Of a stretch of 64,000 bases of DNA, positions 1 to 10,635 are shown piece after piece. The notes below the pieces were generated by a model that was not told the origin of the DNA, did no database searches, and saw nothing but the letters and a program-made list of their open reading frames with translations. The stretch comes from Leuctra nigra. Its lineage: Eukaryota > Arthropoda > Insecta > Plecoptera > Leuctridae. A program made the translations under genes and the position numbers. The DNA lies in the NCBI GenBank assembly GCA_934045905.1, contig OW203762.1, forward strand, positions 12,615,647 through 12,679,646, given 5' to 3'. Position 1 is the first letter of the stretch. Each line of letters starts with the position of its first letter.

Positions 1-311
1 CCTGCGGGGTAAGGTGGGGGCACTACCCCAAAGTGTCCAAGCTTAAAAAATAATGAATTGTTCAACAAAATACACCTCATAACGTCTCAAAATTTGATTC
101 AAAGTGTCCAAAAACCAAAAAACGCCCTGCGGGGCAGGGTGGGGGACTCGCCCCCCACACCCCCCTTAGCCCGTGAGACAATTGTTTTCCTTGCATTACC
201 TCCACCCCCTGGCAAAAATTCTGCGGACGCCCGAGGCTGGGGATACCACTAGACCCCCTTCATATTTTCCAAAATCGCCCCCTCCATGACAAGAGGCTAG
301 ATCCGCCCCTG
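1..311. mobile_element. hAT-type element, right end only
   Basis: The stretch ends with ATCCGCCCCTG, the reverse complement of CAGGGGCGGAT, a terminal sequence common on hAT transposons. Inside are GC-rich pieces (CTGCGGGG near 1 and 125) of the kind found in short non-autonomous hAT copies. The left end lies outside the window, so the 8-bp target duplication (it would be ACTTTACC at 312-319) cannot be checked. The 64-codon reading frame here has no protein-like character. Confidence 0.5.
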
Positions 312-2287
312 ACTTTACCATGAGTACCTAGTACATAACAACTCTACCAAATTGTTGATACGAGAGGACCAACTACAATTTCTTTCTTCTTAATTTAATA
401 TTAACATAAAAACGCAAAGTGATACTCAATCATCTCATTCGGACTTTGGTAGTTGCTTGCTGTAATGCTGGATGCTGTAATCTAGATTCAATTATCCAAA
501 CATGAAGAATATGCAGTATGCACACAAGTAGAAATTACATTCGATTCTACATGGTTTTCTTCAATTAGAAATTATTTTGAAATGTTTTTTTAATTTCAAT
601 TTTTTACAATCTTGCTAATGGCTTTTCCTGCAATATATTCAAATCATCGTGTGTTCCCTATTGTAGATATAGGGGAAGTGTGCTATGAATGGGCTTATTA
701 AAATTACGAGGTAGGATTGCTCTCTAATTTGCCAAAATTAAGGTTGTGACCGTCTCATACAAGATAGAATATGAGTAGAATAAATAGAAAAGATTTGAAC
801 TCGACCGCTCTAAAGATAAGTTGAAAATAGGGCAACTAATAAAGTAAAATAATATATTTTGGTTTATGCTAACTTTCCAAATTTTACCACTGTCAATCCA
901 CTGGCACTTAAAAAAAATATTCTACAATAATATTCTACATATTCTACATATTCTACGTGTTACTCTACGTGTATGTAGAAAATTAATATTCTACGCGTAA
1001 TGACCCAACCCTGATTGGCCTTGTAAGGTACCTACATAAACAAAAATAATTGCTGTATATCTAAAATCCTTGATAAAGTTAAATAATTAAATATAATGAA
1101 AATATTTACCACTCTGCTCGGTTCGGTTCTTAATGTTTCGGCTCGGTTTGACGATACAGCTTGGTTCGCTCGCAGGACGAATACGCGCTTTGTTTCTGGA
1201 GTTCAATATCTTAATAGCCTATTTTCTTCCAGAGTAGATTCACCTTTAACAAGTAACATTATTAAAACTGCAGTAGGTAGGTATGTGGGATGGTTATTGG
1301 TTAATGTAGGGTGAAAATATTCCCAAAATAGGCGGAGGTACGTACTAGGTAGCTACCTACAGGTAGGGTTCCTACTGACTACTACCACTGATATGTATAG
1401 ACTACCACCCCAAGCAAACTGTTTACCTACTTTATTTATTTTATAAATACCTAAACTACCTAGTTACCTAGGTCCTACCTAGTTGGAAATTTTACTTTGC
1501 ATAAATTGCTACATTTCAAAAATGTACATGTGAGGTTAATGTTTACTGAACATTGGTCACACTACCTATTGGTTTATTAGTATCCCCAGCATACAAAACT
1601 AAAGTAACAACGATTAATGCCTGGATACTTATGTAGTTGTGATGAAGACTCACCTTCAATGGGTTGTATGGCTCTGTGATGAAAATCCAAACAAAAGAGG
1701 CACAACAAAACTGTAATTATTTCACGATTTGTGTCACATTAAATGGTTTGAACTGAGACAAACTATTCAGCAGTGAACACGCATTCACGGACACAGATAA
1801 TAATTGAAATCACATTCAAAATCACTCAAAAGGACGTAAACTACACACTCATGACACTCTGTAAAATATCAACAAACGTCAAACGCCGCGTTTGAAATGA
1901 AGAAGGGAGAACGGAAACAAGTTGATTCACGAAGATGGCCGACTGCCGAGTTCATAAAAGAAACTTTACTAATAACGTTTAAAATGGTATGAATACTTTG
2001 CTTTGGAATTGTAAACATATTTATTCTTAAATCAATATATCCATGTGAAATGTAGATGTAATTATTATAGAAATGAAGTTATAAATATGAAAAAAATAAG
2101 TCATTAGAGCAGCTCAAATTCAAACAGTCGTAGCGCCCGCGCGGGCCGTCCCTAGCCATTCCCGGGCGGGACCAAGACGGGACATTCCTAGAAATTTTAC
2201 AGCCAGATAAAACGGATCGGTTGGGCTCCGTTGGGCAGGCCCAGGGCATGCCCTAGTAGTTCCCGCCCGGGACGTCCCACTTGGGCG
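312..2287. other. AT-rich spacer, no gene seen
   Basis: No convincing coding segment. It holds short simple repeats (TATTCTACA at about 920-1010; CCTAGGTA/TACCTACC blocks at about 1320-1480) and a GC-rich, partly palindromic tract at 2130-2287 next to the receptor-like exon, possibly a MITE remnant. Confidence 0.5.
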
Positions 2288-2617
2288 CTAGATGGGCAGA
2301 AGCCCGGGCCGCCCAGTGTTTGTAGGGATGCTGAAGAGTCCCAACGTCTTCATCACGTAGAACAACGGCAGCGCGCTGGCGGACGCGTCCTTGTGTCGGA
2401 ACATCGCCAGGAAGCTGGGCTTCTCGTCAGAAGTGTTGTTCGCCGTCTCGTTGGAGAGTCTCAACATCTTCATCACGTAGAACAACGGCAGCGCGCTGGC
2501 GGACACGTCCTTGTGTCGGAACATCGCCAGGAAGCCGGGCTGCTCGTCGTGAATACCTCTCACGTGAATCACATTGTTGGACTTGGGCCAGATCTTGCGG
2601 ATCAGTTTCTTAAACAT
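2288..2617 (-). CDS. Exon with in-frame internal duplication, weakly gustatory-receptor-like
   Basis: An open frame runs from an ATG at 2617 (preceded by CAAA). Codons are GC-rich at third positions, unlike the AT-rich surroundings, which suggests real coding origin. A 40-residue block containing FRHKD(V/A)SASALPLFYVMK occurs twice, exactly 120 bp apart (near 2339 and 2459), so the duplication keeps frame. The phrase ALPLFYVMKxLGLFS resembles the N-terminus of insect gustatory receptors, but this is a short and weak match. The second copy runs into a GC-rich non-coding tract, so the exon end is uncertain and no donor was fixed. It could be the first exon of a chemoreceptor or a pseudogene fragment. 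Confidence 0.4.
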   Translation of the reverse strand: MFKKLIRKIWPKSNNVIHVRGIHDEQPGFLAMFRHKDVSASALPLFYVMKMLRLSNETANNTSDEKPSFLAMFRHKDASASALPLFYVMKTLGLFSIPTNTGRPGLLPI

Positions 2618-2719
2618 TTTGAGTGTCAGAGTTCCTCCAATTTACTGACTCTTCCGGACTACGTCGATGAACGATGCGTTTCCTTCAACAGTGAAACTCT
2701 CTGTGCTGGTTGCTAACAA

Positions 2720-3268
2720 CAAAGACATTATGTTGTCATACATTTCAATGTATTGCTACACTAATTTTACCTAGATAGTGAAAATTATTACACATTTTTA
2801 TTTCCTCAAGTGTTTCAAATACTTATTACTTCTTGATGATCGCTTGATGATGTGAGGTAACGTAATGTTATCAAGTATTCATGCACCTTTAACAAATGGA
2901 GCTGTTAAATAATGCTATGTGATCGAGATGTTAATATGCAATTCAATTAACTGAAATGGAGAATATGGTAGATTCAAATAGAATGGCCCAAAACAAATCA
3001 CAATATTTAATTAAACAAGGTATACATCCGATATAAATAGTAAAATAAATTATCAGTTCAACCATAGAATAAAGAATAAGTATGTACTTCTTTATTCTAT
3101 AATTTAACCTTCAATTCAGTATTGTTATACCAGTTATACCTAGGTTATACAACTAATACTATATATTATATCTTTTTGCCTTTTTTCCACTACAACAGCA
3201 GGTAGTAAATGTGAAAATGATTTTAAGGCAATAACAATATTACGTTGGTATAAGTATCTAAGTATCAA
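2720..3268. other. AT-rich spacer
   Basis: Nothing recognisable on either strand; no long frame and no clear repeat boundary. Confidence 0.5.
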
Positions 3269-3645
3269 CGGCTGGTGTAATGGATACCTCAGTTCTCGTC
3301 AGATCACCGAGGTTAAGCAACATTGAGCGGGGTCAACGGTTGGATGGGTGACCATTCAACTCTGTCCTGCCAGTTGCTGCCGTTGGGCCAGAGAGACTGA
3401 GGTGGTAGGGGGTTAGTGTAACGACACCCCTCCACCTGTTATCAGTCTCTCGACGGGCGTTACACCGTCCTTGGGATGGGACGTTAAATACCAGCAGAGC
3501 GCAGGGAGCTAACTACTCACTCGCTTGGCATCCCTAGTTACGAATCTTCAACCAACTTCACCTCCTATAATGGCGCATCGTCAAAGGAGCAGAGTTGTTG
3601 AGGCGGCAGTAGGACTACCAGTCCTGTAACGCCATAACAAAAAAA
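3269..3645 (+). mobile_element. 5S rRNA-derived SINE (SINE3 type)
   Basis: The first 80 bases copy the internal-promoter half of eukaryotic 5S rRNA: CAGTTCTCGTCAGATCACCG, GAGGTTAAGCA and GGATGGGTGACC occur in the right order and spacing. A tRNA-unrelated body follows (AGAGAGACTGAGGTGGTAGG, GTCCTTGGGATGGGACGTTA), and the copy ends in a run of A. The same body is found without the 5S head at about 39860-40130, 50285-50375, 50485-50600 and 60855-60970, so the family is dispersed. It would be transcribed by RNA polymerase III and mobilised by a LINE. Confidence 0.75.
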
Positions 3646-4899
3646 AAGTATCTAATACTGTCGCATAGAATTCTTTGATTACCCACGATGCGCTTGTATA
3701 TGCAGCAATTATTGCATGTCAAAGGTAGAGCCACCATAACCTCAATTTTTCCGATTTACTTAAAATTTGTTTGACTTATTGATAATCATGCAAAACTCAA
3801 TCCCTAAAAAAATAACAATTCGCGTGTCCAGTTTCTGAGATAAATTGATTTGTTTCCCCCATGTTATCTTATGGCGGTAAAAGAGAATCGTGTATTTTTA
3901 GGCTATAATAAAGATCTATTTTTTGCGTCCCTAGATTTTAACGATTTTTATATTATGGTAGACATATAAACATACTATCAGAAAAAAATTGAAAACAATA
4001 CCAACGTGAGCTTTTTTAAAAGTTATAGGTCAAATTCGAAATTATTTTCCTATACCTCCCATGTTAAAGTTTTGTTCATCCTCTGATAACCTAAAATTGA
4101 AAACTCGTTGTTGGACTGGAGTTGCAAACTACAGGACTTTAAATGAGTCTGTTATACTTAAATATAGTTGAAATGTAGGAAAACCTTTTTTGAACTTGTA
4201 ATTTCAAGAAAAAATATTTTTGTATATATCGATCGATATTGCTCTACCATTGTGGTAGTAAACAGTAAGCACACATTTCTATCCTTGTAATGAAGCAAAT
4301 AGAAAAAATTCACGTTTTTCTTCATACTCTACAACTTACATGAATATTATTCTTCTCTTCATACCTGTAACAATTGCAATAAGAACAACAAACGATAAGG
4401 AATTTTATAAGTAGATTAAAAACAATTTGCTCAAGTCTGCATACTACAATTGACCAATGAAGTTGAAGGTAAGGTAAGGTTAAGGTTAAGGTAGGTACCA
4501 ATTAAGGTATTAAGGTGATTATCGTGTAAGGTGGGCGTTGACTTACCTATGAAAAACAACCATACCGCGGTAACCTAGGTTTCTTGAAAAATAACAATTT
4601 GTGATTCTCACCAAAGAAATTCAGAAATATAAAAAGAAATAGCTCACACGTGTTTAATATATCACTTAAAACAGTACAATCATTCTATGTATAATCATAA
4701 ACTCTTATAAATCGTGTCTGATGATGTTCTGGACAATTGACAATTATAACAGCGATACAACAAAACAAAGTGTATTTTGATAGGTAAGTTGCCAAAGCGT
4801 TTTACATAACAAAGCCGTCTCTCAGTGGAAAGTTAAGCCAACTTAAGGTACCATTTAACCACTTGAAAGCATCAAATTTTGTAAACAATTATTTTTTCG
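3646..4899. other. AT-rich spacer
   Basis: No gene seen. A short GGTAAGGT/GGTTAAG simple repeat lies at about 4465-4500. Confidence 0.5.
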
Positions 4900-5286
4900 T
4901 GACATGGCAGTGGTGACGGTTTGTTCCGTTGGAGGTGCTGGTGGCCCTGATAAGGGCCGTTCGCGACGTTTCGAAGGATGTACTTCCTTCATCTTCTGGC
5001 GGTTGACTGCGACGATGTTGCTGGCAGCGCGGTCTCTTATTCGTTTTCGGGTTGGTCTGGTTTCCCGTTGGTGGAGAGTGGACGACCAATCGCAGAGGTT
5101 GGATTCGCGATGATTTTCATCCTTCATTTCTTCAGTTGAGCGCGCGCTCTGCTGCGGGTAAGACGTGCCGGCTGGAGCGCTCCTGTCGGTGCCCGCGGCG
5201 GACGCTCGGTGTTCCTCGGCCTTCCCGCGAGGCTCGTTCCGCTGATGCTCGGTGCCGGCTGTAGGCGGGCTCGACTTCTCGTGCAC
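4900..5286 (-). repeat. Left inverted terminal repeat of the Penelope-like element
   Basis: Mirror of 8029-8415; it begins TGACATGG and ends GTGCAC. On the minus strand it contains the hammerhead-like fold (4965-4998) and the histone-type stem-loop (4943-4958). The right ends of both arms share the first codons of the RT frame. Long frames on both strands here are shadows shared by the two arms. Confidence 0.85.
4943..4958 (-). promoter_or_regulatory. Histone-mRNA-type 3' stem-loop in the Penelope left arm
   Basis: The minus strand reads GGCCCTTATCAGGGCC followed by ACCA. The 6-bp stem, 4-base loop and ACCA flank fit the replication-dependent histone 3' stem-loop bound by SLBP, except for A at the second loop base. 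The same structure recurs at 8357-8372, 10265-10280 and 53526-53541. Confidence 0.55.
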
Positions 5287-7523
5287 TTCTCCTGCGAGAC
5301 ACCATATCCCGGACATACAAGAGAATCGACGAGCTGACCACCGATCTCTACCACACGCACCTCAAGCTAAGCAGCGAGCTCGAACCTCCACTTTTCGATC
5401 GGATTGATCTACTGACGCACCGGTCTGCACTGGAGAAGAGTGAAATAGCCCTGCAGCGTCAACGCAAGAAGTTTGACGCGCTCCTGGCTCGTGCCCCTAC
5501 CACTGCCAGACCATCAGGCCGCACCATCGACCCAGACCGAGTCGTCGTGAACGCGTCTTCACACGACCTCTCCGACGCAGCTCGCTCAGTCTTAGCGAGA
5601 GGACTCAACTTCGCCGTCGCTCCGTCCCGCCTGCCCATCGAGCGCATCGTCTGCGGCGTGGAAGCGGCCATCCGGACTCTACCCTCCGCCGAGGCAGAGC
5701 AGCTCCGCCAGGACACCGCCGCTGTACTACGTCGAGCCAAGCCCCCAGCCAGCAACGTACCTCCTGCAGAGATGCGGGCGGTACGTGAGCTGAGAAAGAA
5801 CAAAGCAGTCACGATCTTGCCCGCCGACAAAGGCTACAGCACGGTGGTACTCGACACGACAGACTACCACGCCAAGCTGAGAGCTCTCCTGGACGACCCG
5901 ACATACGCCATCATCAAACGAGACCCGACGCTCGCCTTGGAGAAGGAGACCAGGGACCTGATCAGGGCCTCCTCACTGGACGACAGCGACAAGCGCCGCC
6001 TGATGCCCGGCGACAACTCGTCCAGAGTGCCGAGGTTCTACGGCCTTCCGAAGACTCACAAGCCAGGCCTGCCTCTCCGCCCCATCGTCAGCGCGGTACG
6101 CTCTCCGACGCAAGCTCTAGCAAAACACCTTGCTAAGCGTCTACAGCCCGACTCCGAGACAGCTCCATCCTACATCAAGAACGCGGCCCACTTCGTCAGC
6201 CTCCTGCACGACCTCCGGCTCGACCCGGGCGATCTACTGGTCAGCTTTGACATCGTCTCGCTGTTCACGAACATCCCGATCGACGAGGCAGTAGACATCG
6301 CAGGCAACAAGTGCAGACTGCCGCCCTCCGTCCTCGAGCTGGTCCGTCACTGCATGAAGTCCACATACTTCATGTTCGACGGCCAGTTCTACGAGCAAGT
6401 CTCCGGAGCACCGATGGGATCGCCGCTGTCCCCTGTGTTGGCCAACCTCTACCTCGAGGACTTCGAGACCAGAGCCATCGACTCGGCGCCGCTGAAGCCC
6501 CGCTGCTGGTACCGCTACGTCGACGACACTTTCGTCGTCTGGCAGCATGGAGCGGACAGGATCCCCGAGTTCTTGGCACATCTCAACTCCGTGCACCCGA
6601 ACATCCAGTTCACCCACGAGATGGAGTCCGGTGCACAACTGCCCTTCCTCGACTGCCTCGTCATCAAGAACCAGGACGGCAGCCTTGGACACACCGTCTA
6701 CAGGAAGCCGACCAACACCAACCGGTACCTGAACGCGGCATCTCACCACCACCCGTCTCAGCTCCGCGCAGTCGCCAACACTCTGGCCACCCGCTCCCAG
6801 CGCATCGCCGACGCGGACCACATCGACGCCGAGGCCAGGACTCTCCGGGAGTCTCTTTTGGACAACGGCTACCCCAACCGAGTCTTCGAGAAGGCTTGGA
6901 ACCGGGTCCCGAAGCCAACGGAGGTCGCGTCCCAGGAGGCCGCCACCCAGGAGGCCGGGGGAGAGGAAGAGAACGAGCGGCCCCCGAGGCTGGCCTTCCT
7001 GCCCTACGTCAAGGGGACAACCGACTGGATCGGCCGACTCCTGGCAGAGCACGACATCAAAACGGTCTTCAACACCGACCAGAAGATCTCCGAGCTCCTG
7101 GGCAGCGCCAAAGACAAGATCCATCTCGAGCAGAGAGGCGTCTACGAGATCCCCTGCTCGGACTGCAGCCGCACCTACATCGGCCAGACCAAGCGGCAGA
7201 TGTCAACGCGTCGGAAGGAGCACCAGCGAGCCGTCAGGAAGATGGACAGCACATCGTCGCTCGCCCAGCACGTTGAGGAAACCGGACACTCTATCGATTT
7301 CGAGGCAATGAAGCCACTCGCCTCCATCGAGCATTACGTCGTCCGCACCATCCGAGAGGCAGTCGAAATCGAGAGGCGTCCCGGCAACCTCAACAAGCGC
7401 GACGACAGCATCCGCCTTCCACACGCGTGGAAGCCCGTCATGTCCAGGATACTCCCAGGCTTCTTCCAGTTCAAGTTGCCTCTGAGGACAACGGAAATCA
7501 AATGCCGGGCCTGCGCCCACTAA
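5265..7523 (+). CDS. Penelope-like reverse transcriptase with GIY-YIG endonuclease
   Basis: One open frame of 752 codons from just after a TAG at 5262. The upstream part has no ATG; a GTG lies at 5547. Counting from that GTG: finger region with LPADKG (91-96) and GLPKTHKPG (166-174), RT motif A with SFD (233-235), motif B GAPMGSPLSP (287-296), catalytic YVDD (324-327), LPFLDC (365-370), then a GIY-YIG nuclease reading GVY (531-533) and YIG (544-546) with an adjacent CSDC zinc-ligand pair (537-540). It reverse-transcribes and nicks target DNA for the element's own transposition. Length and motif order fit intact Penelope ORFs, and no frameshift is seen. The start codon is unresolved: the frame may begin inside the terminal repeat or need a non-AUG start, or the N-terminus may be lost. 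Its GC-rich codons contrast with the AT-rich flanks. Confidence 0.9.
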   Translation, partial: AGSTSRALLLRDTISRTYKRIDELTTDLYHTHLKLSSELEPPLFDRIDLLTHRSALEKSEIALQRQRKKFDALLARAPTTARPSGRTIDPDRVVVNASSHDLSDAARSVLARGLNFAVAPSRLPIERIVCGVEAAIRTLPSAEAEQLRQDTAAVLRRAKPPASNVPPAEMRAVRELRKNKAVTILPADKGYSTVVLDTTDYHAKLRALLDDPTYAIIKRDPTLALEKETRDLIRASSLDDSDKRRLMPGDNSSRVPRFYGLPKTHKPGLPLRPIVSAVRSPTQALAKHLAKRLQPDSETAPSYIKNAAHFVSLLHDLRLDPGDLLVSFDIVSLFTNIPIDEAVDIAGNKCRLPPSVLELVRHCMKSTYFMFDGQFYEQVSGAPMGSPLSPVLANLYLEDFETRAIDSAPLKPRCWYRYVDDTFVVWQHGADRIPEFLAHLNSVHPNIQFTHEMESGAQLPFLDCLVIKNQDGSLGHTVYRKPTNTNRYLNAASHHHPSQLRAVANTLATRSQRIADADHIDAEARTLRESLLDNGYPNRVFEKAWNRVPKPTEVASQEAATQEAGGEEENERPPRLAFLPYVKGTTDWIGRLLAEHDIKTVFNTDQKISELLGSAKDKIHLEQRGVYEIPCSDCSRTYIGQTKRQMSTRRKEHQRAVRKMDSTSSLAQHVEETGHSIDFEAMKPLASIEHYVVRTIREAVEIERRPGNLNKRDDSIRLPHAWKPVMSRILPGFFQFKLPLRTTEIKCRACAH

Positions 7524-7599
7524 TTTGCCATCTAGGGTAGTCTTACGTCTGTTTTAGGTTTTCATCTTGAGTCTGCTTCGTCAGACAGACGGAGCCTTA

Positions 7600-8020
7600 G
7601 ATGGCAAGTGACGCGATCGGGCGTGGATAGCGGTCAAACGGATTGACGGCTATCTGCCCGAGGCCCTGGATCAGCGGGTTCTCGTTGGCATTGAGGCCCT
7701 CGTAGAATGCTATGTTTAGGCCCAGCATGTGTTTGGCCAGGAGCTCGATGTTCAGCTCCTGGTGGATGTCCGTTGTCCTCGTGTAGACGGGCACACCAAG
7801 CGCGAGTCGCAGCGCCTTGTTCTGGACTCTCTGCAGGCTCTGTAGGAGGCTTGGCATGCACCCGCTCCACACTGGCGAGGCGTATGTCATAGTTGGTCGA
7901 ATTATTGCCGTATAAACGCGAGCTTTGGTCTTGGCGCTCATGGCTTTTGCTTTTTTACTCGTGCCGCCGACCGAGCCACCAGCCAAGCCAGCCGCGGAGA
8001 ACATCTCGCAGAGTTCACTG
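7600..8020 (-). pseudogene. Jockey-like LINE reverse transcriptase, C-terminal fragment
   Basis: The minus-strand frame contains KARVYTAIIRPTMTYASPVW, then LQRVQNKALRLALGVPVYTR and ELNIELLAKH. This is the thumb and post-RT region typical of jockey-clade LINE reverse transcriptases. The catalytic part is absent, so it cannot act alone. It ends at a TAG at 7597, only 74 bp past the Penelope stop, and abuts the right inverted repeat. A related fragment lies at 22370-22900. Confidence 0.75.
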
Positions 8021-8316
8021 TTGGGGCCGTGCACGAGAAGTCGAGCCCGCCTACAGCCGGCACCGAGCATCAGCGGAACGAGCCTCGCGGGAAGGCCGAG
8101 GAACACCGAGCGTCCGCCGCGGGCACCGACAGGAGCGCTCCAGCCGGCACGTCTTACCCGCAGCAGAGCGCGCGCTCAACTGAAGAAATGAAGGATGAAA
8201 ATCATCGCGAATCCAACCTCTGCGATTGGTCGTCCACTCTCCACCAACGGGAAACCAGACCAACCCGAAAACGAATAAGAGACCGCGCTGCCAGCAACAT
8301 CGTCGCAGTCAACCGC

Positions 8317-8350
8317 CAGAAGATGAAGGAAGTACATCCTTCGAAACGTC
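8317..8350 (+). ncRNA. Hammerhead-ribozyme-like motif in the Penelope arm (candidate)
   Basis: CAGAAGA, then a hairpin GAAGGA/TCCTTC with loop AGTACA, then GAAAC and GTC. This follows the hammerhead order CUGANGA - stem II - GAAA - cleavage triplet, but the conserved U4 is A and one unpaired T separates the core from stem II. Hammerhead motifs are an established feature of Penelope terminal repeats. The mirror copy is at 4965-4998. Self-cleavage by this variant is not assured. Confidence 0.45.
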
Positions 8351-8356
8351 GCGAAC

Positions 8357-8372
8357 GGCCCTTATCAGGGCC
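8357..8372 (+). promoter_or_regulatory. Histone-mRNA-type 3' stem-loop in the Penelope right arm
   Basis: GGCCCTTATCAGGGCC followed by ACCAGC, seven bases downstream of the hammerhead-like motif. It is in the right orientation to end the element's own sense transcript. An AACGGAACAAA tract about 20 bases further on sits where histone genes carry a purine-rich downstream element. Confidence 0.55.
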
Positions 8373-8415
8373 ACCAGCACCTCCAACGGAACAAACCGTC
8401 ACCACTGCCATGTCA

Positions 8416-9139
8416 TTACAAGATGGTTCCGAAAACGTCCACGTTATCAATTATTTTTTCATTTTTTATTTACTTAAAAGCTGGGTAATTTATGTTTCTT
8501 TTCCTTATTTTAGTTTGATTATATCTATAATAGTTATTTAAAAAAATTTAATATAACTCATGCAAGACGAAAATCCCTATCAATTTGACTGCTTTGACTG
8601 CTTGTATCTCAGAACTGAATTTTACCGCGTTTTTTGAAGTTTCAAAATGTGATATATCTGTTTGTATACCAGCTATCAACTTGATTTTTCTTTCTTAAAG
8701 TAGATTATTACATGCTATGTGATTTGAACTAGAATGAAAAAATTGGTGTTAACAGGAAATTTATTATGAGGTGTTGAACATAATTTATATTAGTGATAAT
8801 GAAAAAAAAAAATTTTGATAGTAATTATTTTTTTGGAATATTGATTCTAGTCCAAATCATTGACCATATAGCTACCTCCATACAAAAAAAATTGGGTGCC
8901 TCAGACCAACCGTGACTTCTGAATCACGGTTTGAAAAAACACAATTTTTTCCATTGTTAAAAATTCCCAACAACGGATTTTTTTACTTTGTTTTAAATTT
9001 TTTTCCCCAATTCTTTTAATTTTGTAACAGGGAATATACAGAAAAAAATCTTGGCATTCTAAACACAAAATTGCAAAAAAAATGTCAAGAGGTAGATCGG
9101 TACCTTAAAACAAGACCTACCTCTCTTTTAAGAAGTTAA
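8416..9139. other. AT-rich spacer
   Basis: No gene or clear repeat border seen. Confidence 0.5.
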
Positions 9140-10224
9140 CTAGGAAAATGCTCCGTGTAACGCGTTGATGAGCGAGCACCGCCACGCGCGATATCGCCAA
9201 TCCATTCAATCAAAGATATAAACAAACTACATTATTACCAATTTTCCTTGCCACTTTCCATTAACACTCTGGATCAATTAAATAACAGATTAATATACTG
9301 ACACTTTTTCATCAATCTCTTTGGACAGATATTCAAAACACTAAAAATAGCAATAAGTCTGTAAATTCTTGACCGATTGAGCTGGAAATGTGTAAAATAT
9401 GATGCATGCTATGTAGTCTATTTTAGAAAGGTTGCATACATTACATATGACTACATTATGTATTGCAATGTGATACACTCAATCAACATAAAAGACTTTC
9501 ATAAAACTGAGAATAGCAATCTATACACTTTGCTACATAGAGCCCTATTGGAATCCTGCTTGTGACGTCACAAGGGTAGAAAAATGGTGCTGAGAGGGAA
9601 GGGGAAAGTGTCAAAGCTATAAATAATAGAAAAATAATAATTCTCAGAAGAATATTTAACTTGAGAATATGTAAGAATAAATATTTCGTATCAATATTAT
9701 CTATGTATACGAACTTAAATATCTTTGGTTCGTAAATAATCACTCTAAATATGAACTGTGGATTGCAGCTGTCAGATTTGTTTATTCCCTATACCTTTAT
9801 ATAGGTTACTATAGCAACCTTTTCTCACGGAATGCAGTGTGCAAATTATACTTAATCGGGACATTTTGATTGTTGACCATCAGAAGATATTACTATTAAG
9901 ACTTCAACCAATTGGAGGATTTGGCCTTCATATTGCATCCGATGCGCTAGCTCAAAAATGCTTTCATTTTACTGTAAATTGTGGACTGCTAGGCTGCTAT
10001 ACAGGCCTAAAGAAGTTTAAACAAGCAGGAATGAAAATTTAGCATAAAAGTTTCAAATATTTCAAGATTATTGAATAAAATGTCCTTTTTGACAAAAACT
10101 TTTGAAAATAACGTCAGATTAGACTGAAAATTGGTACAAATTCCTAAAATGATGGTACCAATGGCATGCGTGTAGTCTTAAGTTTATCGGTCAATCGGTT
10201 CTAGTTTAAATTGAAATGTTTTAA

Positions 10225-10322
10225 CAGAAGATGAAGGAAGTAACTCCTTCGAATCGTCGCGAACGGCCCTTATCAGGGCCACCAGCACATACATCGGAAC
10301 AAACCGTTACCACTGACATGCC
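10225..10322 (+). mobile_element. Solo Penelope terminal fragment
   Basis: Matches 8315-8413: CAGAAGATGAAGGAAGTA, CTCCTTCGAATCGTCG, then GGCCCTTATCAGGGCC (10265-10280) and GGAACAAACCGT. The ribozyme-like core is altered (GAATC for GAAAC) but the histone-type stem-loop is unchanged. No RT sequence accompanies it. Confidence 0.7.
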
Positions 10323-10586
10323 AATCACAGGAAAGTTGGGCTTAAATTTGAACCAATGGGAGGATTTGGCTGAACTTTGTATAATTGAGGAAAATGTTGG
10401 TCGTAATGACTTGTCAAAATTTTAAATTGATCAGTTCAACCAATCGAAAGATAATTTTTTAAAATTTGAACCAATCACAGGATCCCATTTAAAAACGATC
10501 CCAAGGACCGCATTGATTAGGTACGTTAGTATGTGTGCAAAATTTCAGATCGATTGGTTTGAGCGGTTTGACTAGGGCAGTGACCA

Positions 10587-10635
10587 CACAAAAAACACAC
10601 ACACCCATACACCCACACACACACACACACACACC
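10587..10635. repeat. CA-rich microsatellite
   Basis: Interrupted (CA)n with CCCACA and CCATACA variants. Confidence 0.8.

Larger units (their letters stand above)
4900..8415 (+). mobile_element. Penelope-like retroelement bounded by 387-bp inverted repeats
   Basis: Bases 4900-5286 and 8029-8415 are inverted repeats of equal length, and their translated frames agree throughout, so identity is very high. Between them lie the Penelope RT/GIY-YIG frame (5265-7523) and, next to the right arm, an antisense fragment of a jockey-like RT (about 7597-8027). Penelope elements are known to carry terminal repeats in direct or inverted arrangement. Here the right arm begins immediately after the LINE fragment, so the element is either interrupted or chimeric. 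The high identity of the arms suggests recent activity or arm homogenisation. Confidence 0.8.
8029..8415 (+). repeat. Right inverted terminal repeat of the Penelope-like element
   Basis: Reverse complement of 4900-5286, ending CCATGTCA. It holds the hammerhead-like fold (8317-8350) and the histone-type stem-loop (8357-8372). The flanking bases do not show an obvious target duplication. Confidence 0.85.

Noticed and set aside
3269..3360. Genuine 5S rRNA gene
   Set aside because: Only the internal-promoter half is present, and it is fused to a SINE body with a poly-A tail.
4965..4998. Confident active hammerhead ribozyme
   Set aside because: The invariant U4 is replaced by A and the core-stem junction is irregular, so it is reported only as a candidate.
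6234..7124. 296-codon frame antisense to the Penelope RT
   Set aside because: Shadow of a GC-rich coding frame; the sense strand carries the catalytic motifs.
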